A stretch of 64,000 nucleotides of DNA from Selenomonas sp. TAMA-11512 (lineage in GTDB: Bacteria; Bacillota; Negativicutes; Selenomonadales; Selenomonadaceae): contig NZ_AP029018.1 in the NCBI RefSeq assembly GCF_037076525.1, positions 434,001 through 498,000 on the forward strand. The letters run 5' to 3'. The notes under the pieces are model-generated. The model saw only the letters and a list, made by a program, of their open reading frames with translations, was not told where the DNA came from and made no database searches. A program made the translations under genes and the position numbers. Positions 37,759 to 49,124 of the stretch are shown here, piece after piece; within the stretch, counting starts at the first letter, position 1, and each line of letters starts with the position of its first letter.

Positions 37759-38129
37759 GTGAAGGAGAGGCTTTCTATAAAACGACTTAGCCTATGGGTT
37801 CTTGCGCCTGCGCTTATGCTCGGCGCGCCTGTCGCGCAGGCGACTGTCGTCTATCCCGATGCAAAGCCGTCGTATGCGCTCATCTATATCTACGAAGACC
37901 TAGGGAAGCACTGATAAATGCAGCACAGCCATCTTGGCGCATCTTTTCCGCTCTCTCTGCGTCGGCAAATCCTCCACAGAGCACCACTCTGCGTCCGGTT
38001 TGCCTCCTTGACAGAACGGAAAATCTACACCAATCTGACAGACTTCATTTTATCAGTGCTTCCCTAGAGGACACAGCGACCGTCACCCACATCGCCCAAC
38101 TTGACGTCGCAGAGCATTCGGGACAGTAA
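37759..38129 (+). pseudogene. Small secreted-protein gene interrupted by a MITE
   Basis: A frame from GTG 37759, four bases after serA, has a signal peptide (SIKRLSLWVLAPALMLGAPV, then AQA/TVVYPD) and runs into the MITE at 37913, giving a premature end (YEDLGKH-stop). Removing the MITE and one TA restores the frame: IYIYEDLEDTATVTHIAQLD, then VAEHSGQ-stop. The undisturbed product would be about 68 residues. The AAGGAGAGG nearby precedes an ATA codon (37777) that would be the ideal start if it were ATG. Function unknown. Confidence 0.75.
37913..38064 (+). repeat. Full-length MITE-like repeat, 152 bp, inside a gene
   Basis: The ends GGGAAGCACTGATAAA and TTTTATCAGTGCTTCCC are nearly perfect inverted repeats, flanked by TA at 37911-37912 and 38065-38066. 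The interior aligns with 5107-5269 and, reversed, 3343-3503. No open frame of its own. Confidence 0.92.
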
Positions 38130-38162
38130 GAGACAATTGAATTTAGGATAGAAAATGGAAGA

Positions 38163-38209
38163 GAGCCTATGTATGCGGGAGATTTTGCCACATACATAGG
38201 CTCGTTTTC
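38163..38209. terminator. Bidirectional terminator hairpin
   Basis: GAGCCTATGTATG and CATACATAGGCTC form a perfect 13-base stem, with TTTT after the right arm. It lies between the plus-strand remnant and the minus-strand toxin gene and could serve both. Confidence 0.75.
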
Positions 38210-38219
38210 TGATCTGTTT

Positions 38220-38489
38220 TTACTGCGTATAATGTCCGCGACATGCGATGAGAATGACGCACGTTTCTTCAACGATATACACGAGACGGTGTTCGTCATC
38301 GACGCGGCGGCTCCACAGTCCGCCGAGATTTCCCTTGAGCGGCTCCGGCTTCCCGATGCCGTCAAATGGACTACGAAGAATATCCTTAATAAGTTGGTTG
38401 ATGCGTTTGACCATCCGCCGATCGTGTTGCTGCCAGTAGAGATAATCCTCCCAAGCGTCAACATCCCATTGTATATGCGTTCTTGCCAT
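38220..38489 (-). CDS. yoeB: YoeB-family toxin (Txe/YoeB mRNA endonuclease)
   Basis: A ribosome-dependent mRNA interferase of the RelE fold. Conserved blocks are INQLIKDILRSPFDGIGKPE, PLKGNLGGLWSRRVDDEHRL and CRGHYTQ, which hold the catalytic Glu, Arg and His of YoeB. At 89 residues it is full length. Its ATG overlaps the antitoxin stop (TGATG), so translation is coupled. YoeB is classically paired with YefM, but here the upstream partner is of RelB/DinJ type. Confidence 0.92.
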   Translation of the reverse strand: MARTHIQWDVDAWEDYLYWQQHDRRMVKRINQLIKDILRSPFDGIGKPEPLKGNLGGLWSRRVDDEHRLVYIVEETCVILIACRGHYTQ

Positions 38490-38755
38490 CACGCGTCCTC
38501 GATTAAATCGTGTGAGACGGTACGCAGTGTTCCGTTGCGGTATGCTTCTAATTTGTGCTCTAAATATCGCTGATTGTTTGTATCATAAAACGGGTCGATG
38601 GAAACTTCAAATGGAATCCTGCGCTCTCTTCCGACCTTCTTAGCAAATATTGTAAATGCTGCGCTCATGGAAAGCCCTAACTCGGCACAGACTTGCTCCA
38701 TATTTTTTTTAACGTCGGAATCCAATCGGAAATTCACATTCACTGCGTGTTCCAT
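38489..38755 (-). CDS. RelB/DinJ-family antitoxin partner of YoeB
   Basis: N-terminal ribbon-helix-helix: VNVNFRLDSDVKKNMEQVCA, LGLSMSAAFTIFAKKV and RIPFEVSID are typical of RelB/DinJ. The C-terminal HKLEAYRNGTLRTVSHDLIE should wrap the toxin. It is the first gene of a two-gene operon, with GGAGGCGAT before the ATG and a promoter/operator palindrome upstream. Confidence 0.88.
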   Translation of the reverse strand: MEHAVNVNFRLDSDVKKNMEQVCAELGLSMSAAFTIFAKKVGRERRIPFEVSIDPFYDTNNQRYLEHKLEAYRNGTLRTVSHDLIEDA

Positions 38756-38772
38756 ATCATCGCCTCCTTATA

Positions 38773-38806
38773 TGCATAATTATAGCAAATATAATGAATT
38801 ATGCAA
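38773..38806 (-). promoter_or_regulatory. Promoter and palindromic operator of the yoeB antitoxin operon
   Basis: On the minus strand TTGCAT (38801-38806) and TATAAT (38779-38784) have a 16-base spacer. The promoter is framed by a 9-base inverted repeat, TGCATAATT at 38773-38781 and AATTATGCA at 38797-38805, that overlaps both boxes. This fits autorepression by the ribbon-helix-helix antitoxin (inferred). Confidence 0.7.
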
Positions 38807-38913
38807 GTGTTTATCTTTATATCTCTACTAAAACATATTTGAACAAATATTTGTTTCTTTTTATCGGATGGCGCATACGAAAATCATTTTTTACAAAAAG
38901 TCAAAAATAAATA

Positions 38914-38942
38914 TTGACTTTTTGACTAATTGGAATTATTAT
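38914..38942 (+). promoter_or_regulatory. Promoter of the hrcA-grpE-dnaK-dnaJ operon
   Basis: TTGACT at 38914-38919 and TATTAT at 38937-38942, 17-base spacer, directly before the CIRCE operator. Confidence 0.75.
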
Positions 38943-38953
38943 TAGATTGTGCC

Positions 38954-38980
38954 TTAGCACTCGAATGATAAGAGTGCTAA
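38954..38980 (+). promoter_or_regulatory. CIRCE operator (HrcA binding site)
   Basis: A perfect TTAGCACTC-N9-GAGTGCTAA at 38954-38962 and 38972-38980. HrcA binds this site and represses the heat-shock operon; repression is relieved when GroEL is titrated by unfolded protein. Confidence 0.98.
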
Positions 38981-39022
38981 ACCTCCCGAACAACAGCGGA
39001 AGCCGTTGTGTTCGGGAGGTTT
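38979..39022 (+). promoter_or_regulatory. Stable hairpin in the hrcA leader; 245-base untranslated region follows
   Basis: CCTCCCGAACAACAGCGG and CCGTTGTGTTCGGGAGG make a long, almost perfect stem with a three-base loop, starting where CIRCE ends. No T-run follows, so it is not a typical terminator. The rest of the leader to 39267 has an open frame joined to hrcA but no start signals or protein-like character; I see no known riboswitch in it. Confidence 0.55.
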
Positions 39023-39267
39023 ACAGTGAAAAGCACCCTGGCGGGTACACTGAAAGCCCTCCAATCAGTCAGCGCCTTTGGATTGACTTCTTGGGGGGGC
39101 CTAGCGCCAAGCAGCCGTTGCTTTCAGCGCGGTTTTGGATTTTCACAGTAAATCGGCAAAGAGACTGGAAATTGCAGTCAACGCTGGATGAGGGAATCGT
39201 CGGTTCGCGGCTTTTGCCGTCCGGACAGACGGTGTTTTCCGAAGACTCTGAGAGGAGGTGGGAGGCG

Positions 39268-40299
39268 TTGGAGGCATTGAACCAAAGAAAACGGCGCATC
39301 CTGCAAGCCGTCATCGATGACTACATCCTGTCGGCGGAGCCTGTCGGATCGCGAACCATCGCGAGACAACATGATCTGGGCGTGAGCTCGGCGACGATTC
39401 GCAACGAGATGGCGAATCTGGAGAACATGGGATACCTCGAGCATCTGCACACATCCTCCGGGCGCATTCCCTCGGCGAAGGGCTACCGACTGTATGTCAA
39501 CGACCTTCTGCCCAGAGAGCCGATGACGGACAAGGAAAAGGCCCTCATTGACCACTGGTATCGGGCAAGAGTCAAGAGCATGGAAGGCGTTTTTCAGGAG
39601 ACGACGAAGATCATCTCCCGCGTGACGAAGAATATGTCGCTTGTCTTAGCCCCCCAGTTCTCGCAGGCGAGGTTCAAGGAGCTGCGCTTCATGGAGCTTG
39701 ACGGCGAGCGCGTGGTGGCGATTCTGCTGACGGATACGGGCTTTGTGGAAAACCGCGTCGTGCGTATGCCGCCGGGGTCGGAGTTCAAGGACTTCACCCG
39801 CATGGCGGAGGTCATCAATCGATGTTTGGCGGGCGAGCGTCTGCAGACGATCCGGCCGAAGCTCTATCGGCGCATTCGCGACGAGATGATGGACGAATCC
39901 CTGTACAATGCGGCTATGGAGCTCATTCACAGCGCGCTGGGGGAAGAGAAAAAAGAGCGCCTTTATCTGGGCGGCACGAGACAAATGCTTGAGCAGCCCG
40001 AGTTTCAGGATGTGGAGCGCGTGCGGGGGATACTGACGATGCTCGAAGAGGAGCAGTTCGTCAAGGGGATCCTCCATACGGATGAGGGCGGTGATCTTAC
40101 TGTCACAATCGGGCAGGAAAACGAAGTCAAGGGTCTTGAGGACGTTTCCGTTATCCGCGCAACGTATCGTCTCGACGGAGAGCTTTTGGGAACGATTGCC
40201 GTCTTGGGACCGACCCGCATGGAATACGGTCGGGCGATGTCGCTCATCGAGTATCTCCACACAAGCCTGCGAGCCATCGTAGGGAGATACAGCTTGTAG
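39268..40299 (+). CDS. hrcA: Heat-inducible transcription repressor HrcA
   Basis: HrcA binds CIRCE through an N-terminal winged helix: RILQAVIDDYILSAEPVGSR, then VSSATIRNEMANLENMGYLE, and LHTSSGRIPSAKGYRLYVND. A GAF-like dimerisation region follows, ending LGPTRMEYGRAMSLIEYLHT. The start is TTG 39268, eight bases after AGGAGGT; the upstream open frame is not needed. At 343 residues it is normal. First gene of the chaperone operon and its own repressor. Confidence 0.96.
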   Translation: MEALNQRKRRILQAVIDDYILSAEPVGSRTIARQHDLGVSSATIRNEMANLENMGYLEHLHTSSGRIPSAKGYRLYVNDLLPREPMTDKEKALIDHWYRARVKSMEGVFQETTKIISRVTKNMSLVLAPQFSQARFKELRFMELDGERVVAILLTDTGFVENRVVRMPPGSEFKDFTRMAEVINRCLAGERLQTIRPKLYRRIRDEMMDESLYNAAMELIHSALGEEKKERLYLGGTRQMLEQPEFQDVERVRGILTMLEEEQFVKGILHTDEGGDLTVTIGQENEVKGLEDVSVIRATYRLDGELLGTIAVLGPTRMEYGRAMSLIEYLHTSLRAIVGRYSL

Positions 40300-40325
40300 C
40301 GAAGTATATAGAAGAGGTGAATATA

Positions 40326-40934
40326 TTGCCGGCATTTATGAAGGATGAACTCAAGAAAAAAGATGAAGAAACGCTGGAGCGTATGCAGCGTGAAATCGAT
40401 GAGGCTCGTGACACGGGTGAAATCGAGGATACGACGGCTGACGCGCCTGCAGCGGAGGAAGGCGGAGAGCAAGCCGCTTCCGCCGACGCGGAGAAGATCG
40501 CCGCTCTTGAGGCAAGCCTTAAAGAAAAGGAAGATCGTGTCCTTCGGCTGCAGGCCGACTTCGATAATTTCCGCCGCCGTACGCGGCAGGAGAAGGAAGA
40601 GCTCTCCGACCTCATCACGCAGAATATCCTTACGGGGCTGCTGCCGCTCTTGGATAATTTTGAGCGTGCTCTGGTTGCGGAAGCGACGGATGCGGAGATA
40701 CTTCGCACAGGCGTGGATATGATTTACAAGCAGCTTGTGGAGACGCTGGAGAAGGACGGTCTCGCCGTCATCCAGACGGAAGGACAGATGTTTGATCCGA
40801 ACTTCCATCAGGCGGTCATGCGCGTCGAAGATCCCGAGAAGGAGGACGGCTCCATCGAGTCCGAGCTTCAAAAGGGATACACCGTCAAGGGCAAGGTCGT
40901 AAGACCGAGCATGGTACAAGTCGTAGGAAATTAA
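40326..40934 (+). CDS. grpE: Nucleotide exchange factor GrpE
   Basis: GrpE releases ADP from DnaK. The N-terminus is acidic and disordered, then a coiled coil (EKIAALEASLKEKEDRVLRL) leads to QADFDNFRRRTRQEKEE, and the beta-domain has GQMFDPNFHQAVMRVED and a C-terminal VVRPSMVQV. Start TTG 40326 has GAAGAGGTG at proper spacing; GTG 40317 lies inside that site. Second gene of the operon, 33 bases before dnaK. Confidence 0.94.
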   Translation: MPAFMKDELKKKDEETLERMQREIDEARDTGEIEDTTADAPAAEEGGEQAASADAEKIAALEASLKEKEDRVLRLQADFDNFRRRTRQEKEELSDLITQNILTGLLPLLDNFERALVAEATDAEILRTGVDMIYKQLVETLEKDGLAVIQTEGQMFDPNFHQAVMRVEDPEKEDGSIESELQKGYTVKGKVVRPSMVQVVGN

Positions 40935-40967
40935 CATAGAAAATTAACTCATTAGGAGGAATATAAA

Positions 40968-42842
40968 ATGTCTAAGGTAATCGGTATTGATCTGGGTACA
41001 ACAAACTCGGTCGTCTCCGTCATGGAAGGCGGCGAGCCGACCGTTATCACAAATCCGGAGGGCAGCCGCATCACGCCGTCCGTCGTCGGCTTCTCGAAGA
41101 CGGGTGAGCGCCTTGTCGGTCAGCTCGCAAAGCGTCAGGCAGTCTCGAACCCGGACCGCACGATTGCGTCGATCAAGCGCCACATGGGTGAGAGCAGCTA
41201 CAAGGTTTCCATTGACGGCAAGGATTACACGCCGCCGGAGATCTCGGCGATGATTCTGCAGAAGCTCAAGTCGGATGCGGAGGCCTATCTCGGCGAGACG
41301 GTCACGCAGGCGGTTATCACCGTTCCCGCGTACTTCAATGACAGCCAGCGTCAGGCGACAAAGGACGCCGGCAAGATCGCGGGTCTCGACGTGCTGCGCA
41401 TCATCAACGAGCCGACGGCGGCAGCGCTTGCCTATGGTATGGACAAGGGCGAGGAGCACACGATTCTCGTCTATGACCTCGGCGGCGGTACGTTTGACGT
41501 CTCGATCCTCGAGCTTGGCGACGGCGTTTTCGAAGTCAAGGCGACGAACGGCGATACGCATCTCGGCGGCGACGACTTCGACCAGCGCGTCATGGACTGG
41601 ATGGTCGATGAGTTCAAGAAGCAGAACGGGATTGACCTCTCCAAGGACAAGATGAGCGCGCAGCGTCTCATCGAGGCGGCGGAGAAGGCAAAGATCGAGC
41701 TCTCCAACATGACGACGACGAGCATCAACCTCCCGTTCATCACGGCAGGCGCGGACGGCCCGCTCCATCTCGATCTCACGCTCACGCGCGCAAAGTTCGA
41801 TGAGCTCACGGCGGATCTCGTCGAGCGCACGATGGAGCCGACACGCAAGGCGATGGCGGATGCGGGCATGGAGGTTTCCGATATCGACAAGATCATCCTC
41901 GTCGGCGGATCGTCCCGTATCCCCGCGGTGCAGGAAGCCATCAAGAAGTATCTCGGCAAGGAGCCGACCCGCAACGTCAATCCGGATGAGTGCGTCTCCA
42001 TCGGCGCGGCGATCCAGGGCGGCGTCCTCGTCGGCGAGGTCAAGGATGTTCTTCTGCTTGACGTTACGCCGCTCTCGCTCGGCATCGAGACGCTCGGCGG
42101 CGTCTTCACGAAGATCATTGACCGCAACACGACGATTCCGACGTCGAAGAGTCAGGTATTCTCGACGGCGGCAGACAATCAGCCGTCCGTTGACATTCAC
42201 GTGCTGCAGGGCGAGCGCGAGATGGCATCGGGCAACAAGACGCTTGGCCGCTTTGAGCTCTCCGACATTCCGCCCGCACCGCGCGGCGTGCCGAAGATCC
42301 AGGTCACGTTCGACATTGATGCCAACGGTATTGTTCACGTTTCCGCAAAGGATCAGGGCACGGGCAAGGAGCAGAAGATCACGATTCAGTCCGACAGCGG
42401 CATGAGCAAGGAAGACATCGACCGCATGGTCAAGGAAGCCGAGGCGCACGCCGCGGAGGACAAGAAGCAGAGAGAAGCCGTCGACACGCGCAACAACGCG
42501 GATTCGCTTGTCTATCAGACAGAAAAGACGCTCAAGGATCTCGAAGGCAAGGTCGACGAGGCAAAGGCAAACGAAGTCAAGGCGGCTGTTGAGAAGCTGA
42601 AGGAAGCGCTGAAGGGCGACGATCTCGAGGCGATCAAGCAGGCATCCGAGGCGGTGCAGAAGCCCCTCTACGAGATGAGTGCGGCCGCTTATCAGGCAGC
42701 CGGCGGTCCGGAGGGCGCCGCGGGCTTTGATCCGGGTGCGGCAGGCGCAGGTGCGCAGGATGCAGGCACGCAGGGAGCAAAGCAGGATGAAGACGTCGTT
42801 GACGCGGAGTACACCGAAGTCAAGGACGAAGATAAGAAGTAA
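40968..42842 (+). CDS. dnaK: Chaperone DnaK (Hsp70)
   Basis: Hsp70 ATPase and substrate-binding chaperone. The ATPase domain shows [40 protein letters not shown] and [16 protein letters not shown]. The linker and substrate-binding domain start near [15 protein letters not shown]. The lid is helical and the C-terminus is a Gly/Ala-rich tail ending in acidic residues. At 624 residues it is full length. AGGAGG precedes ATG 40968. A long antisense reading frame opposite it is a composition artefact. Confidence 0.98.
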   Translation: MSKVIGIDLGTTNSVVSVMEGGEPTVITNPEGSRITPSVVGFSKTGERLVGQLAKRQAVSNPDRTIASIKRHMGESSYKVSIDGKDYTPPEISAMILQKLKSDAEAYLGETVTQAVITVPAYFNDSQRQATKDAGKIAGLDVLRIINEPTAAALAYGMDKGEEHTILVYDLGGGTFDVSILELGDGVFEVKATNGDTHLGGDDFDQRVMDWMVDEFKKQNGIDLSKDKMSAQRLIEAAEKAKIELSNMTTTSINLPFITAGADGPLHLDLTLTRAKFDELTADLVERTMEPTRKAMADAGMEVSDIDKIILVGGSSRIPAVQEAIKKYLGKEPTRNVNPDECVSIGAAIQGGVLVGEVKDVLLLDVTPLSLGIETLGGVFTKIIDRNTTIPTSKSQVFSTAADNQPSVDIHVLQGEREMASGNKTLGRFELSDIPPAPRGVPKIQVTFDIDANGIVHVSAKDQGTGKEQKITIQSDSGMSKEDIDRMVKEAEAHAAEDKKQREAVDTRNNADSLVYQTEKTLKDLEGKVDEAKANEVKAAVEKLKEALKGDDLEAIKQASEAVQKPLYEMSAAAYQAAGGPEGAAGFDPGAAGAGAQDAGTQGAKQDEDVVDAEYTEVKDEDKK

Positions 42843-42954
42843 ATCCTCCGCAGTCGCATGACGGCGGCTCCTCCGAAAGGGGAGTCTTTGCAAGAGTCTC
42901 TCCCTTTTGGGGAGGAATCCCCATAGGGGGCGGAGGGGGCACGAGGTATATATT

Positions 42955-44109
42955 GTGAGTGAGAAACGCGATTACTATGAGGTGCTGGGCGTCGCCAAGG
43001 GAGCCTCGGACGACGAGATCAAAAAAGCCTTCAAAAAGATGGCGCGCAAGTACCATCCCGATCTCAACCGCGATCATCCGGAGGAAGCGGAGAAAAAATT
43101 TAAAGAGGTCAATGAAGCTTACGGCATCCTTTCCGATCCACAGAAAAAGGCCGCTTACGACCAGTACGGACACGCCGCCTTTGACGGTGCGGGAAACATG
43201 GGCGGCGGCGCCGGCGGTTTCGGCGGGTTTGACTTCGGCGGCTTTGGCGGCGGGGGAGGCGGCTTTGAGGACATCTTCGACGCCTTCTTCTCCGGCGGCA
43301 GACGAAGCCGCCGCAACGGCCCGGAGCCGGGCGACGACTTGCGCTACGACTTGGAGATCACCTTTGAAGAGGCCGCCTTCGGCAAGGCGGTCAAGCTTGA
43401 GATTCCTCGTACCGAGTCCTGCGATCAGTGCCACGGCATGGGGACGGCGGACGGCTCGAAGCCGGATACCTGCCCCGACTGCCAGGGAACAGGGCAGGTG
43501 CAGTATGCGCAGCAGACGCCGTTCGGCAGAATTGTAAACTCCCGTCCCTGCGGCAAGTGCGGCGGTACGGGACAGGTTATCAAGAATGCCTGCAAGAAGT
43601 GCAAGGGCACGGGTCAGATCAACGTCAAGCGCACGATTGAGGTCAAAATTCCTTCGGGCATCGATCAGGGACAGCGTGTCCGCGTTGCCGGCGGCGGTGC
43701 GGCGGGCAAGCGCGGAGGTCCGGCAGGTGATCTCTACGTCTACATCTTCATCAAGCCGCATAAGCTCTTCCGCCGCAGCGGCTCGGATGTTGTCTGCGAG
43801 GTGCCGATCTCCTTTGTACAGGCGACGCTGGGGGATACCATCGAGGTACCGACCATCGACGGCAAAGCGGAGTTGAAGATTCCTGCGGGACTGCAGTCGG
43901 GTACGGTGCTCCGCATGCGCGGCAAGGGCATTCCGCATTTGCGCGGCACGGGGCGAGGCGACCAGCACGTCCGCATCAAGGTATTGACACCGCAGAAACT
44001 CAATGAGAAGCAGAAGAAAGCGCTGGAAGACTTCGCCGCGGCCTGCGGAGAAAATGTCAATCCGGAGCAGAAGAGCTGGAAGGACACAGTTAAGAAGTTC
44101 TTTAAATAA
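42955..44109 (+). CDS. dnaJ: Chaperone DnaJ (Hsp40)
   Basis: DnaJ delivers substrates and stimulates the DnaK ATPase. The J domain carries His34-Pro35-Asp36 in KYHPDLN; a Gly/Phe-rich linker follows ([18 protein letters not shown]), then four zinc-binding CXXCXGXG repeats ([32 protein letters not shown]). GTG 42955 with GAGGT upstream is the likely start, giving 384 residues. The 112 bases after dnaK contain paired GGAGG/CCTCC stems that may fold in the mRNA. Confidence 0.97.
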   Translation: MSEKRDYYEVLGVAKGASDDEIKKAFKKMARKYHPDLNRDHPEEAEKKFKEVNEAYGILSDPQKKAAYDQYGHAAFDGAGNMGGGAGGFGGFDFGGFGGGGGGFEDIFDAFFSGGRRSRRNGPEPGDDLRYDLEITFEEAAFGKAVKLEIPRTESCDQCHGMGTADGSKPDTCPDCQGTGQVQYAQQTPFGRIVNSRPCGKCGGTGQVIKNACKKCKGTGQINVKRTIEVKIPSGIDQGQRVRVAGGGAAGKRGGPAGDLYVYIFIKPHKLFRRSGSDVVCEVPISFVQATLGDTIEVPTIDGKAELKIPAGLQSGTVLRMRGKGIPHLRGTGRGDQHVRIKVLTPQKLNEKQKKALEDFAAACGENVNPEQKSWKDTVKKFFK

Positions 44110-44155
44110 AACAGGGGGCTGTCGCACATGATTTATGTGCGACAGCCCCCTGTTT
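44108..44155. terminator. Bidirectional terminator between dnaJ and cobT
   Basis: AAACAGGGGGCTGTCGCACA and its perfect complement form a 21-base stem with a six-base loop region. A-runs before and T-runs after allow use by both converging operons. Confidence 0.93.
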
Positions 44156-44188
44156 CGGCTTTTCCGGCAGAACGGCGATCGCAGCTCT

Positions 44189-46068
44189 TTATCGCACCTG
44201 CCGGCCCGCGCCGGGGCCGTCGGCTGCAACGGAGACCGACGCTTCGGCAAACGTCTTCATGTCGTTGATCGCGTGAAGGCCGGCGATGAGGACGGTAAGG
44301 CCCGTGCACGCGACGACAGAGGGAGCCGTCGCGTGCAGGAAGAGATTCGGGAACGGATAGTAGACGTGATCCGCGATGGCGGGGACGGCTCCGGTAGCCG
44401 CTGACGCAATGAGTGCGGAGAAGGGATCGTCGAGGATGAGGAGACATTTCTCCTCACTTGCTCCCTGTATGGCGCCGAGCATAGCTGCGGCAAGCGGAGC
44501 GATGGAATCGGGAAGCCGCTCCAATAAAGCAAGGGGATCTTCTATCAGCTGCGCGCTTGACGCGGGATCATGCAGATGGTCGGAGAGCCGTTTGATGTGC
44601 CGATCGCTCATGGCTTGGACAAAGCTCAGCGCCAAGATCGGTGACTTTTTCGCCAGGGCTTTGGCGCGAACGAAGCCCGCCGCATAGCTGCCGGGGATAT
44701 CGCCGCTCTCTTCGATCGTGAGGACGGAGAACTCCGCGCCCGTTTGCGAAGCGAAGACGGAGGGAAGGAGGAGACGTTCTTCCCTCGGAGGCTCTTTTCC
44801 GATGACGAGAAGAGTACGGGCCGTATCAAGCGGAGGCTGCGTTTCGCCCAGAACACCGGCGAGCTTTGCTGTAAGGGATTCCAGATAGCCGAGGCTGTAG
44901 ATCGGCTTCGCAAGGTTGTCCAGACGAAGCTGTGCGGCTTCCTGCGCCTCGCGGCTGACGGGTGCGGGGCGGCGCGTGCGCGCCTCGTGTATGGAGGGGA
45001 CATCGATCGATTCGATCGACACCGTTTCCATGAGATTCGGCGCATCGGTGAGATCGGCGTTGTAAAGGGCAATCGCATCATCCAAGAGAGCTGCCGTGAT
45101 GGAGGATCCCGTGCCTTCGCTCAGGCGCAGGGACATATCCATCAACGGCTCAAGCTGCATTTTTTTCAGGATGGCGCGGTGCGCGGGCTCGGCGGACATG
45201 TGCGAGGGAAAAAGATACCCTTGGACGGCGGGTGCTGTGGCATGGGCGATAAGCGCCGCCGCGGCGGTGTTGAATCCGTCCAGGATGATGACGGCGCCCG
45301 CTTTCGCCGCTCCCAGAATGATGCCGGCGATACAGCCGAATTCAAAGCCGCCGACCTTTGTCAGGACATCGAGTCCGTCCTCCGGGTCCGGTGCATTGAC
45401 ATCGAGGATCGTTTGGACGACCTCCACTTTATGGCGAAGGCGCTCGTCGGAGATGTTCGTGCCGCGCCCCGTTGCCTCGGTCGGTGTGAGGCGGCAAATC
45501 GCGGCGGCGATGGCGGCGGAGCTCGTCGTATTGGCAATGCCCATCTCCCCGGGGAGGAAGCAGTCATAGCCCTCGGCGACACGAGATTCGGCAAAGTGAA
45601 TGCCCGTCTCAATCGCGGCAATTGCCTGTTCGCGGGTCATGGCAGGCCCCTTGGCGATGTTTTGCGTGCCGTTTGCGATCCTGTGATGCAGGAGTCCCGC
45701 GATGTGATCTGCGGGGAGGGCGATGCCGAGATCGAGGACGTAGAGGTCGGAGGAGGCAAAGGCCGCCATGGCGTTGGCAGTCCCGCCCTTGGCGACAAGG
45801 TAATTCGACGTCATGTCGAGCGTCGTTTCCTGCGGGTACGCGCTGACGCCTTCCGCAGCGATGCCGTGGTCGGCGCAGCAGATGACGGCGCACTTCTTTG
45901 TCGCCTCCTTCGGTATTTCGCCTCGAATGGCGGAAAATTGAGCCAGGAGATCGGCGAGACGCCCCAGCTGCCGTGTTGACTTCGGCAGACGGCGCTGGAG
46001 TTCTTTGTGCATCTCTCGGTATTTGGCAATGTCCGGCGGCTCTATGGCGGCGATTGTTTCTGTAAGGT

Positions 46069-46072
<4 letters not shown>
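44189..46072 (-). CDS. cobT: CobT fused to a second CobT-like domain (627 aa)
   Basis: CobT transfers phosphoribose from nicotinate mononucleotide to 5,6-dimethylbenzimidazole in cobamide lower-ligand activation. Residues 1-350 form a complete CobT: CCADHGIAAEGVSAYPQETT, GEMGIANTTSSAAIAAA, GRGTNISDE, ILDGFNTAAAALIA, and the catalytic Glu319 in RLSEGTGSS. Residues about 375-627 are extra: they look CobT-like in overall pattern (AAMLGAIQGASEEKCLLILD, TVLIAGLHAINDMKTFAEA) but lack the GEGTG motif. Usual CobT length is about 350. The ATG overlaps the tex stop by four bases (ATGA). Confidence 0.9.
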
Positions 46073-48249
<2,177 letters not shown>

Positions 48250-48273
48250 GTGTGCACGTTCCTCCCGTTATAA

Positions 48274-48335
48274 AGGAATCACCGATGCATTCCGCCCGAG
48301 CATCCCAGCACAGACTTCATGCATCAGCTCTTCCT
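48274..48335. repeat. Diverged, internally deleted MITE copy
   Basis: AGGAATCACCGATGCATTC and GACTTCATGCATCAGCTCTT correspond to the left and right parts of the MITE at 5107-5269, with several changes and a deleted centre. It sits in the tex upstream region. Confidence 0.55.
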
Positions 48336-48433
48336 GAAATCCTTCCCAATTATAACACATTGCAAAGAGAGTGACTACAACAAGCTTCCCTAGGCAGGGA
48401 TTTAGCAATATAAATATGGAATGGAATTTTCTA

Positions 48434-48476
48434 TTGACAATTACTATTATTGTATATATACTGTAATCAATAATAG
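48434..48476 (+). promoter_or_regulatory. Promoter with Fur/PerR-like inverted repeat
   Basis: TTGACA at 48434-48439 and TATACT at 48457-48462 (17-base spacer). A perfect 9-base inverted repeat, CTATTATTG at 48444-48452 and CAATAATAG at 48468-48476, covers the spacer and -10. The AT-rich, ATTATT/AATAAT character resembles Per/Fur boxes; autoregulation by the downstream regulator is inferred. Confidence 0.65.
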
Positions 48477-48582
48477 TTTTCTAATAAATAGAATTCCACT
48501 ATCCGGATAAGACTATGCTGGTGAACGGGTGCGACATTCGTATTATGCGAGAAGGGTGCATGAAGGGAAGGAGAGTATTTGC

Positions 48583-49023
48583 ATGTTTGCAATGGAACAG
48601 GTAACGGAAATCCTGCGAGGAAAAGGCTACAAGGTGACGCCGCAGCGTCTCGCCGTCTATGAGGCGTTGGCGCGCACGAAAGCGCACCCGACGGCGGATG
48701 CGATCTACATGGATCTGCAGCCGGAGTACCCGACGATGAGCTTGGCGACCGTCTATAAGACACTGGATATCTTCAGCAAGGTCGGCCTTGTGCAGGTGCT
48801 GAATGTGGGCGAGGAGAGCTTCCGATACGATGCCAACATCGACAATCACCCGCATATCTGCTGTGTGCGCTGCAATCGCGTGGACGACGTGCATCATACG
48901 GATACGAGCGGACTTGTCGGCGAGATCGAAGGGGAGACCGGCTATAAGATAACCGGCCGGCAGATGTATTTCTATGGCGTATGCCCCTCCTGTCAAGGCG
49001 TTTCTTCGAACGTGAAAAATTAA
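48583..49023 (+). CDS. Fur-family regulator, PerR-like
   Basis: Metal-dependent repressor. The winged helix is KVTPQRLAVYEALARTKAHP and SLATVYKTLDIFSKVGLV. The metal-binding core has HPHICCVRC (His89, His91, Cys94, Cys97), and the structural zinc site is completed by CPSC (Cys134, Cys137). PerR and Fur cannot be separated firmly by eye; the H/D ligand set and lack of an extended C-terminus favour PerR. Start ATG 48583 follows AAGGAGAG; upstream in-frame codons precede that site. Confidence 0.9.
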   Translation: MFAMEQVTEILRGKGYKVTPQRLAVYEALARTKAHPTADAIYMDLQPEYPTMSLATVYKTLDIFSKVGLVQVLNVGEESFRYDANIDNHPHICCVRCNRVDDVHHTDTSGLVGEIEGETGYKITGRQMYFYGVCPSCQGVSSNVKN

Positions 49024-49032
49024 AGCAATATA

Positions 49033-49070
49033 AAAAGGCGGTTGTAAAAGACGACAACCCCTTTTTTTTT
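49033..49070 (+). terminator. Rho-independent terminator after the Fur-family gene
   Basis: AAAAGGCGGTTGT pairs with ACAACCCCTTTT, followed by a run of T. Confidence 0.85.
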
Positions 49071-49124
49071 GTGCGAGAAATGATTATAATGTATAAGGAT
49101 TGAACGAGATGAGGGGTAACAGCT

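Noticed and set aside
38947-39267. In-frame 107-codon extension upstream of hrcA
   Set aside because: It runs through the CIRCE operator and a hairpin and lacks protein-like character; TTG 39268 with AGGAGGT gives a normal HrcA.
40944-42893. Very long open reading frame on the minus strand opposite dnaK (649 codons)
   Set aside because: It mirrors dnaK codon structure in GC-rich DNA, has Arg/Leu/Ala-rich low-complexity composition, no ribosome binding site and no motif; dnaK on the plus strand is certain.
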